Shown here one piece after another: positions 11,250 to 22,100 of a stretch of DNA of 64,000 bases. How positions within the stretch are numbered: position 1 is the first letter of the stretch; every line of letters begins with the position of its first letter. Source of the DNA: Conchocele bisecta (lineage: Eukaryota; Mollusca; Bivalvia; Lucinida; Thyasiridae). Where the stretch lies: positions 68,173,903 through 68,237,902 of the forward strand of contig CM055265.1 in the NCBI GenBank assembly GCA_029237695.1. Reading direction: 5' to 3'. A model generated the notes under the pieces. The model was given only the letters and a program-made list of their open reading frames with translations, searched no databases and was not told the origin of the DNA. Position numbers and translations under genes: made by a program.

Positions 11250-11603
11250 ATAATTCCAGCATAAAAATATTTACACAATTCCCTAACATTTGATTGGTCC
11301 GTAGCAAGTCTCTGTCCAGAATTTATATCACAGTAAACTCCATGCCGAATTACTTTCCGTAACCGTGAGGCGCAGTTAAAATAATTCTTAAGTAAACGGA
11401 AAATAAACACATTTTCTTGATGAATTTCTTTAAAATGCTGGAATTATAAGGAATGAATGGCCTTTTTGTGGAATTTATCGGGGATATAAATTTGGAAAAG
11501 TCGCGGGAATACTGTACGAGGCCTTCCGGCCTTCGTCCAGTATTCCCGCGACTTTTCCAAGTTTATACCCCGATAAATTCCACAAAAAGGCCGTTCATTC
11601 CTT
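11250..11603 (+). mobile_element. Foldback MITE, family A copy 3
   Basis: Same two-part arrangement as copy 2: TIR-bounded segment, then hairpin arms about 11450-11510 and 11535-11603. The loop repeats GGCCTTCCGGCC. Confidence 0.75.
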
Positions 11604-11738
11604 TAATACCAACTGTTATTTTTCATATTTTTGCTGTCGGTGTCAAAGCTACAAGAGGTGAAACTAATAAGGGGTATAACGGGATTCAACTCTCACATAC
11701 ATGTACACGAAAATCAAAGACATACATGAGGGCCAAAC

Positions 11739-12028
11739 CAGTAGCATATTTCACCAACATTGAAAAAGTATACTTTTCTAGCAAAGTATACTTTGAGGGA
11801 GAAATTTTCAATTTTATGATAAATTTATTAATTTTTATTATACTGACTTTATTACATTATCACAGCCATTTGGCTGCGATAATGTAATAAATTCAGTATA
11901 ATAATTCTGCATACTTTTAATCATCAAATATATGCAGTTGTTAGTTCTATATGAAATAAATGATTACTCCCTCAAAGTATACTTTGCTATAAAAGTATAC
12001 TTTGCAATGTTGGTGAAATAGGCTACTG
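11739..12028. mobile_element. Family E MITE copy 3, inside a family H repeat
   Basis: Ends CAGTAGC and GGCTACTG with the AAGTATACTTTG arms. The left flank (GAGGGCCAAACCA) and right flank (GTCTCCGGTCGGG) are contiguous in the uninterrupted family H copy near 35.9 kb, so the insertion point is defined. Confidence 0.85.
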
Positions 12029-12493
12029 GTCTCCGGTCGGGATTCCGGTAACAATCGTTAACTTACCCATCGCATGCTGCCAACCAACCACCACACATAT
12101 TCAATAGAACTGTTTGATTGCTGTTTGATTGCCTCAAACGCAGGGATATGCAGTTCGATGTGCACACTGTTGCATTCCTTTATCACGTCATACTGAACTA
12201 GATATGCTATTGAATTATTCTTAAACATACCATGTATACAGTGTAACATCTGTGACAACCACCCATGGAATTACACAAACTTGGCTGTTGTAGATATGTG
12301 GCTGTTACATATAGAGGCAATTGTCAGTTTGGGATATAAACTATATGCGGTTGTGACTGGGGAAATGGGGCTTATGACATTTGTTACTAGCGTAGCACCT
12401 GATCAAATAGCACACCAGTGTAGCCTGATAACGATATGTATTGCTTGTTAGAGGCATGACGGGTGTTTCATTGGTTGAATGATGAACAGTGCA

Positions 12494-12724
12494 GGGGCCC
12501 GTTTCACTACACCTTTTACAACAAAAAATGATTTCTATAAATTCACTTCACACATTAACGAGGTTCTTTAATGCAACCAGTTTCCATGTACATGTACGTG
12601 TTATTAAATATAAACAAACCCACATAATATTTACCAAAATCGGCGGCTAATGCGAACTTTGTTGCGCATTTTAGTTTGCACTTACGACTTCATACTCGTA
12701 TGAAGTTTAGTTAAACGGGCCCCT
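12494..12724. mobile_element. Family B MITE copy 4, diverged
   Basis: Ends AGGGGCCCGTTTCACTACAC and TTAGTTAAACGGGCCCCTGG are clear, while the interior differs from the other copies. Confidence 0.65.
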
Positions 12725-12960
12725 GGGGCCGTTTCACTAAACTTCGTACGACTAAAATGTTCGTAAGTGCAAAATTATGATAGTCTGTAAATTTCACATT
12801 AGCAACGTTTTCTTGTAAACAATTATTGGATTTACAATTATTGAGCATAGGCTGCAGCTTATGTTCAATAAATGTAAATCCAAAAATTGACATTTCCAGA
12901 TGATCCTCAATTTGCACTTCCGAACATTTTAGTCGTACGAAGTTTAGTGAAACGACCCCC
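12725..12960. mobile_element. Family B MITE copy 5
   Basis: GGGGCCGTTTCACTAAACTT arm, shortened centre AGGCTGCAGCTTATG, right end GTTTAGTGAAACGACCCCC. It abuts copy 4. Confidence 0.8.
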
Positions 12961-13149
12961 AGATCCAGACTGTGCGGGTATACACTGGTAACACCAATAG
13001 GCCCCATGTCTCCAGTCACAGCCACATATATTCCTGACCATAGTCAAGTGAAAATACAAATAGCTCACCACTGATCGTAACAAACTTTATTTATCGCCAT
13101 GCAACTCACAACTGCAAAATGAAAGCATATTCAAAACCTAGGTCATTTG

Positions 13150-13300
13150 TACATGTACTTGAACATGTACATGTACTTGTACATGTACTTGTACAGGTAA
13201 TATATGGGATTTAGTACTAAACCCATTGACCCGGCCTTAAATGACCTTAGCTGTTGATAGTCCGTTAAACCCCAACAAACAAACAAACAAACAAACAGAA
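13150..13300 (+). repeat. ATGTAC microsatellite and SINE tail
   Basis: ATGTAC/TTGTAC hexamers at 13150-13198 are followed by CCCGGCCTTAAATGACCTTA and an (AAAC)n run, a SINE tail style common in bivalve genomes. Related tails lie at 21.44 and 36.17 kb. Confidence 0.6.
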
Positions 13301-13626
13301 CCTAGGAAAATCAAGATAGTAAAAACGTGTCCACTTTGCATAAATTTAAGATGGTGCAAAATTCGTATAGAGTGTCGCACTACAATAATAGCAGTATGTT
13401 TATGGAACATACATCATTTGGAATATGTTGGTAACTATATAAATATATAAATTATCAACAAGTAAAGTAAATATTAAAATAATATACATGGTAAAACTAT
13501 GATAAATTTGTTGAAATTTCGGGGTGGCCATTTTAAATTAATCGTCGATAATGCTATATGATAATGCTTGCGCATAGTTGCTGAGAACTTTGTTACGTTA
13601 TCTATGGCGTGTTTCACTTTCATTAA

Positions 13627-13858
13627 CCCTTAGACCGCTATCTTAATTTTTTGTCGACTTCTGTTTATTTTCTATTTTCCATTTTTATCATCAAAAACAT
13701 GCTTTGACAGCACTTTAGAATAATTTACAACATGCTTTGACAGCACATCAGAATCATTTCCATTGGAAATAATTCTGAAGTGCTGTCAAACCATTTTTTA
13801 TTGAGATATATAGCAAGATATAAACAGACGACAATTGTTGTGTGAAGCGGTCTAAGGG
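13627..13858. mobile_element. piggyBac-like MITE, copy 1
   Basis: TTAA (13623-13626) precedes CCCTTAGACCGC and the right end reads GCGGTCTAAGGG. Interior palindromic arms include AACATGCTTTGACAGCAC. The right-hand target copy is degenerate (TAAA). Confidence 0.7.
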
Positions 13859-14076
13859 TAAAAACACGAATTGGTCCCAACGTGAATCATTGATGGATAA
13901 TAGGAGATTATCGTAGATTTACAGGTAATTGCTATGTCATACCATCTGGCTTTATGCAAATTAGACACGCCGCTATTTTGATGTTCTTATTGCACTACAG
14001 TAGCGACTGACTTTTTGTTCCGTTCCGAGTTTGCACGTGTCGTTTTGGTTTAACCCACGTTTCGCTGCTCACGTTT

Positions 14077-14410
14077 GTACGGAGCCACGCTGGGGACATT
14101 GATATTTTTTATTAATTCGTTCCCATGAAATAACAATTCGTTATCCTCAAATTAACAATTCGTTCCGTCGAATTAACAATTCGTTCCCACGAAATGACAG
14201 TTACTTCCCTCAATTTAACAATGCGTTCCCTCGAATTAACATTTCGTTCCCACGATATAACAATTCGTTCCCACGAATTAACAATTTGTTCCAGTTGGAA
14301 GGAATTGTTATTTCGTGGGAATGAATTGTTAAATTGAAGGAACGAATTGTTATTTCGTGAGAACGAATTAATAACAAAAAGAAGTCTACGTCCCCTGCGT
14401 GGCTCCGTAC
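14077..14410. mobile_element. MITE built from head-to-head 20-bp repeats
   Basis: TIRs read GTACGGAGCCACGCTGGGGA and complement at 14390-14410, with GTTT on both outer sides. The interior consists of about a dozen copies of an AACAATTCGTTCCC unit, running one way up to 14290 and the other way after it. Confidence 0.75.
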
Positions 14411-14979
14411 GTTTGCGCTACGATTGCCAAAAAAACCAGTTGTGGTGTCTGTGCGTTTCTCCATGTTAAAACATTAATACATTTTCTTCAATTCCTTCAC
14501 AACAAATGGTGCACCGTTTCCGATGAAATTGTTTGGACCATTTTACCTGGTTTCCAATGGGAACACACACACAAACGCTACTGTACAGGTTTTATAGAAG
14601 AGACGTGTAATACATACGGTATATTGCACATTTCCCATCAAGTGTCTGGCTATTAGTACACAGTTTTTACACTTCTATTGCACAATCCCACCCATTGTCT
14701 TCCATGGGTTTAACCAATTTACACTACGTAACCAGATTTCCAATGCACCAACTTCTATTGTAAATATGAAAGGCAATGTGTCTGAAATATGCGCAGTTTA
14801 ACAGACAACTAAACAAATGTTTTGATTTGTTAAAAATCAAATTGTTTATCATGAATACTGAAAAGTAACTAGCGTTCCGAACACTAATTTATTTGGTTTC
14901 TTATGTTTTTGCTATTGTGACTACGAGTACTTGTATCTTAATATTAAATACTTGAAGTAGTAAACTAGTGTCTGGAACA

Positions 14980-15214
14980 GGGGCCCGTTTCACTAAACCT
15001 CGTACGACTAAAATGTACGTAAGAGCAAATTTATGATCATCTGGAAATTTCAACTGATGCATTTACATTTATTGATCATAGGCTGTATATGCTCAATAAA
15101 TGTAAATCCATCTATTGTTTACGAGGAAACATTGTTAATGTGAAATTTTCAGACTACCATAATTTTGCACTTACTAACATTTTAGTTGTACGAAGTTTAA
15201 TGAAACGGCCCCAA
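14980..15214. mobile_element. Family B MITE copy 6
   Basis: AGGGGCCCGTTTCACTAAAC arm, TGTAAATCCATC inner arm, right end AATGAAACGGCCCCA. Confidence 0.8.
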
Positions 15215-15575
15215 GAACCCTTTCTTTCTAAATGGGGTGCAATATGATTATTTCGCAGGAATGAAGAAGTGTGTTTCACAATTAGTGCTTACTCGTACAG
15301 TTACAGCGGTTATAGTTACAACAGAAATGATTTAACCAATTACTTTATCCTCTGTTTATCACAGGCTATGAATTATGTGAGACATGATATAGTATTGCTG
15401 ATATCATGTTTTCTCCCAAGATTACAGCTATGAGGACGGCGTCCCAGTATTAAATGCTATATACTTTCGCCATACTGAACGAAAACAAAATTGTTCCAGT
15501 AGTTGCAGAGAAATTTGTAGTGCGGAGCTGGCCTAAATGGCGGGTGTTGACGTGCATTAGTTGTGTTCACAAATA

Positions 15576-16000
15576 TGAGACAAGCCATGTGATTTGGTAT
15601 CTAAGAAGATGTGCGATTTTTCATGAAATATAGACCCAGATCGGGGGTCAGTACCAGAACGGGGGTCAATCCCAGAACGGGCGCCGAACAAGGCGACGTC
15701 AATCCCAGAACGGGGGCCAATATGATAATGACTGGAAAAGGTAGGACAATTGCACACAAGATACGACTGTCATTAGAAACAGGAAAGGCATACGTTCAAT
15801 TCACTCCATTACTAATCACTTCGCGGTGGGTAATGTACGTTTGGCCTCTGTGACAAACGTGACATATTTTCTGCGGAATTCTATTCCACATTTGCACTGT
15901 AGAATTCGTCAAATTTCGAAGTCATTTACTTCATATATCGAAAATTTTGTGAATATTTTTCATGAGGTTTCGCATATCTTCTTATGTACAAACTGACACG
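15576..16000. mobile_element. Family C MITE split by a GATCGGGG repeat
   Basis: The left arm (GAGACAAGCCATGTGATTTG to TTTCATGAAATAT) stops at 15630. The right arm resumes at about 15890 (TTTTCATGAGGTTTCGCATA). Confidence 0.55.
15631..15720 (+). repeat. AGACCCAGATCGGGG element, copy 1
   Basis: TAGACCCAGATCGGGGGTCA followed by tandem CAATCCCAGAACGGGGG units. The right TIR seen in the 18.1 kb copy is missing. Confidence 0.6.
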
Positions 16001-16123
16001 ACCTGTCACAATTATAAGACGATAACCTATAGTTGAGCAAATGCCGAAATTGTTATCCTGTACAAACGATATTGCTATCTGGGGCATTGGAAGTCTGGTA
16101 CAGTAGAGCAAGTTTGGTCGTGT

Positions 16124-19100
16124 TTATGTGAGGTCGACGTCACACAGTGCCTCTCTGTAGGCCGCCCGGCCCGCCTCCCTGTATGCCGCCCGGCCCCCCT
16201 TGTATTCGGCCATGCGCGCCCGGTAGTGCGCCATGTAGGCCTTGTATTCGGCCATGTAGGCCCTGTACTCGGCTGGGTGGGCGGCTTTGTATGTCTCGTT
16301 CGCCTGCCGCTTTGCTTTGGTGTACTGTAATGGACACATACAGACAATGTTGCCAAGGGGGATTGACGGTTACAATGGGCAGTTACATACAGAGAATGGT
16401 AGCAAGGGGATGGCGGTTACACTGAATAGACACATGCAGACAATGGTATCAAGGGGGTAGACGATTATAATGAATAGACACATACATACAATGATACATA
16501 GGGTGTTGACACTTGCAATGAATATACACATACATGCAATGGTACCAAGGGTGTTGACACTTGCAATGAATAGACACATACAGACAATGATACCTACATG
16601 TAGGGGGTTGATGGTACAATGACTAGATACATACAGGCAATGGTATGACACTTACAGTAAATAGACACATACATATCATGCTACCAAGGTTAACACGCTT
16701 ATAATGAATAGACACATACAGACAATGATACCTACATGTAGGGGGTTGATGTTACAATGACTAGATACATACAGGCAATGGTAGGACGCTTACAGTAAAT
16801 AGACACATACATATCATGCTACCAAGGTTAACACGCTTATAATGAATAGACACATACAGACAATGATACCTACATGTAGGGGGTTGATGTTACAATGACT
16901 AGATACATACAGGCAATGTTACGACGCTTACAGTAAATAGACACATACATATCATGCTACCAAGGTTAACACGCTTATAATGAATAGACACATACAGACA
17001 GTGCTACCAATGAGGTTGATGATTATAACGAATAGATACATACAGACCATTCTACCAAGGGGATTGCCGTTTACAACTACTTAAAATGTTGTCTTCTGAT
17101 GTAATGTCCTATTTGCAACAGCTATGAACAAAAAAATGCATTTGCATGTCATTGGGATCTGCCAAAACAGTTGGTTTCCCAAAGAAATAAGACAATTTAT
17201 GAAGAAGAAACATCATGCTACCATAGTCTTCGGCTCTTTAAGGGCTTATATATCAGTTTGCATATAGAGTACACGTCATGAACAGGTTCGTGGATATCTA
17301 ATATCAGACCATGTGATATATTTTACTTGCCTCACCACTCGTCACACAGTGCAGGAAAGACATACGGCCAATAGGTCACTGGAACTGTCGCATCAGTATT
17401 GATATGGACACTAAATGTCTTTTTGACTGGCATAATTACCGTCTTATATATGAATATACGTGTATCGTGGATCGTTGTGACATACTGTTGCCAAACAAAC
17501 AGGCGAATTCCAAGAACCAATCGCATTCAAATAACTCGTGCAAGAATAGCATCAATGCATCGCACATCGGGCATGAATCTCCGTGACTACCCCAATACAT
17601 GCACCATGAGTAGTACTGTGTTCTTAGTTCAACACCCGCTAATGTCTCCTCTTGTTGACTCACCTGCACATTGAGGGCCCAGTACTTAACTCCGCACTAC
17701 CGCAGTACATGCGCCATAAATAGTATGGTAGGCACATCTCAATACCCGCAGGTCTCCGAATGTTGACTCACCTGCACATTGAGGGCCCAGCACCGGAGCC
17801 TGCGGGCCCGGTCACGCCGGATCTCGATGGCAGCGGCCCAGTCCTCGCGGGCGGCGACGGAGGTGAATGCTCCCGGGTCCAGGACGGCGGACTTTCCGTA
17901 GCAGTGGTCTTCGGCTATCGACCTGCGGAGGGCGCCTGAAAAACGGCATGCTCGACAGTCAGACATGAATGGGCGAATCGCATACATACATTGGAAATTC
18001 GATTGACGAACGGAACCGTTCTATGTTTGCAGTAACGTCGAATCGTGAATGAGTAAAAAAAGTTCCGATCCTAAAACACTGTTTCATGCTGTTCATATGT
18101 AAGACTCAGATCTGGGGTCAGCCACAGAACGGGGACCAAATCCAAGAACGGGGGCTACTAGCCAGGAATAACCCCCGTTCTGAGACTGAACCCCGATCTG
18201 GGTCTTATATATATATTCATTGTTTGTGGTGTTAATACGTTTTCATATTCATTTGCCTATTGGAGAGTATGTGATGTACAGCTCAATACTTCTTATTTTG
18301 GCGGATACAACATACCCTCCGCAAAGTTGTGAAAACGTACTCTGGTGTGCACGTGTGGTAGAGTTTGGACCCGGCAATGACACACCATCGATAGTAAGTC
18401 TGGTTCTCATAGTTTTGGCTATGATCGGCCCGTGGTAGACATGAATGTTGGCACCACCAATGATTAACACAGGGCGTTGTATAAACTAATTACATGTATA
18501 CACATTAACCCTTTCAACCCATAAGGCCAGAATATGCAGCAGTTGTCACTATTATTCACCTCTAAAAAACAAATTTTGTCATTAAGTAATTGAAATGGAT
18601 TTTGAAATATTAATTTTGCAACCACTCCAATCGTCACCAAATGGTTTTCAGACTAGCCCATTTATGATAACGTGTTATTTTTGTTCTCAGAAGTTACGAG
18701 CCGGCTCATCTGGATCTGCACTGTTTGCATAGACCACTATAGCGGGCATTCGGGTTCCAAGGGTTAATAGTATAGTCCGAACATCGGTATGAAACAGCCA
18801 ATGTATGCTATCCAGGGTTGCAAGGGTTAATACTGATTTACTTTCACTTACGCATGGTGGGTCTGAAGAAGCCGTCGCGATGGTGTATGCGGTAATCGAT
18901 ATCGACGGACTGGGAAGAACGGGCTATCTTGTTGACGTGGCCGAACAGCTGATCCTCCGCCTTTCGTTTCGGCGGGCGGGCCGGCAGTACGAGGTTGTGG
19001 TCCAAACTTCCACCTGGACCATGCACGTGACCGGACGAATCTGGGAATTGGAAACAAATATTATTTCATAACATTATTTTCTTTCTTTTCTCTCACTCAA

Positions 19101-22100
19101 TAAAACGTATATCGTCATAACAGTACCACCATTCTCGTTATATTAGACACATTCTGACACTGACTACACTGACACTGGCGCCCATAATTCTAGAACAAAA
19201 TATCACCCGTGCTTTCAATCACCAAACACTCACATATATGCAAATGTGCACGTGCCTTTGACACTAAAAATAAAACGGTATTCATCCTCTCAATTGCAAG
19301 TATATAGGCGCTCACTGCACTGAAATAAACTTTAACTTAATATCTTCTCAATCAGTCATATAGTTTGCTTACAGTAAGTCGCCCTGCGTTTTACATACAT
19401 AAAATTTCCATAACTAACATGTATACGCATATATATGTACACGTAGATAGATACACAGGCATGCAGGTACTAGCACTCTATAATAAAATGTCACTCATCC
19501 TCTCACTCACCGATACTACTAGTGGGGTGTGGGGCGGGCAGCGGGTTCAGATATTCCTGCAAACACACACACAACAATACATACACGGACCACACGACCA
19601 TACATACATCGTGGAAAATGTGGTGTATAGCTGTGGGACCAGACCGGGTGAACAAACTGCTGGCTTTGGATTACAGTCAACACTCGCTTTCACCCGGAGC
19701 TCGGTATGGCGTATATAATGTCGACGTCTCACACACATTAAAAAAACTCAATACTAGTTGTAATGTTATGTATTGAACAATACTTCAATAACAAATAACC
19801 CACTCTTCCAACGTTTCAGCACTAGGAAAATATCAAGGAATTCGTTTCTACTAAACGCTAAATGGTACCTATTTTCGAAATAGGTGCCACTTAGTTTTTA
19901 GTAGAAACTAATTCCTTGATAAAGGCCCTGTGCCGAAATGTTGGAAGAGTGGGTTCTTGGTTACTGAAGTATTGTTGAACATAAGGAAATTTGTTTTATA
20001 ACTTTACAATAAGCGTCCAAAGTGTAGAACTTTTATTAGAACTTGAGTTTATTGAATCGCAAACGAATATGGCGTGACATATGTCACAATGGTATCCAGA
20101 ATATCCAACATTTCATATTGTTGAGAAAGTTGGTCTACATGTTTACAAACGAGATACGCCATGTTATTTTGTACCTTCGACATCTGCGTAATTTCATATG
20201 ATACGCTTACAAAATTTACAATATTTTTCATAAAGAAAGTAAAAAGTTGACAACATTTTCAGATTACAGGCGGCATATAAAATTTCGCATGTGCTCTGAA
20301 AAGTTTGTCAACTTTTGACGACATTCACGGAAAATATTGTAAATTTTGTAAACGTATTTGGTGAAATTACGCTGATGTTCGAAGGTACAATCACATAGAG
20401 TGTCTCTAATGAGATTAGACTACTACCGCACGCCGAATTCATGTTCACCTGTCACTGTCCCATTGTATGTCATGTATTTCTTGCTAAGTAGGGTTATTAT
20501 ATGTTATCTTCCTTGAAATAGCATATTATGTCGCGCAAATTTCTATTGGGGCAGCCATATTGTCGAGCTACGCCTAAACGGCGAATACGACCAAGAAAAT
20601 AGTGCCCTGTGTCAACTGATCCTATGGCGTTTTAGTCTGTCTTGCTTTTTATCTAAATCTCTACATATAATATTGTCTATAGTTCTCACAGTTTTCGGCT
20701 CACTTTATCAGTTAAATTTTGGAAAATACGAATCAGGACAGTTCGTGCGTATGAATACAGCAGCTATATTTTTATATTGCCTGATGATCTGCCGGGCACC
20801 ACTCACCACATCCGACATACCGATGCTGTGTATTGATGAATCGACTATTTAAACAGAGCCGCTGGAAACCACGCAGCATACCTGACACACCGATGCTATC
20901 AATGTGTATTGAGGGATTATTATTTCCTGCGCTGTTGAATAGATCCAGCCGCTATTTGTTCGGCTAATTCTCTCCCAGGCACAATATTAGGATAGTAATG
21001 TTTTTTTATTGTCGTATGTGCGATGGTGTGGGTGTTTGGTCAATAATATTAATTTTGATGTTTTCATACACGGTGAAACAATCGTTTGAATAGTCTATTG
21101 TTGTAGCTGGGTTCCAGTTCGATCTAAAGAGTTTCGGGTGTGCGAGGCCATGTATACGCCCATGTGTGTTCAAATTGATTCACGTAGTACAACAACAATG
21201 GCGGATCCCTGATCTCGCATGAACTGTCTGACATGTGACACACATAGTTCCGGTCTTGAGTGTCATATCTGTGAAAATACAAACAAAGGCGAACTTTATT
21301 TGTATACTTGTTTCTGATTATTATCAAAATACATGTAAAGTGTGCGAAGCCATGTACACTGACTATATTTATTTTCTGTAAATATTCTGTTTTGATTTTG
21401 TAATTAACCTTCTATCCATATACATGCAATATAGGATATGACCCTGTTAACCGACCTAAAATGACTTTAACTGATGATAAGCCATAAAACATCATTATAT
21501 GAATAAATAATAGGTGTTAGTAATCTTGTGGAGCTAACCTAGTGTTAATACTTTCAGTTCTTTGATTATATGCTATCTCCTTTGAGCTAGCATATTATGT
21601 CACGTACATTTCTATAAAGGCAGCCATATTGTCGTCCTAAGCCTAAACGGCGAGAACGACCAAGAAAATAGTGCCCTGTACCAACTTATCCTATGGCGTT
21701 TTGGTATGTCTTGCTTTGTATCTAAATTTCTAAATATACTAACTATTCTCCATAGTTTTCACAGTCTTGGGCTCAGTTTATCAGATAAATTTTGGAAAAT
21801 ACGAATTAATACATTTCGTGCGTATGAATACAGCAGCTATTATCTTTAGTTCTCACAGTTAGGTAGCAGTGACGAGTTAGCCGCCAATTTCGTACAATTT
21901 TATCTGGGAGTTACAAACAGTAATTTATTCAAGAGAAAACGTGTGGATGGGAATGAATTTGCACCAGCACAGTACATTTGCATGTGGATGATGATTGAGA
22001 AAATATGCAACTTTCACTCTCTAGTTCCGCAAGTAATCAGTTTTGTGGAGATAACATATTTCAGTACTTTCAGTACTTTGATATATTACTTATATTTTAT

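Larger units (their letters stand above)
12345..13028. repeat. Inverted arms around two family B MITEs
   Basis: GTTGTGACTGGGGAAATGGG (left) and the complement of CCCATGTCTCCAGTCACAGC (right) are imperfect inverted copies about 60 bp long. The pair of family B elements lies between them. Confidence 0.5.

Noticed and set aside
16147..16425. Cys/Pro-rich plus-strand frame
   Set aside because: Antisense shadow of the GC-rich last exon of the minus-strand gene.
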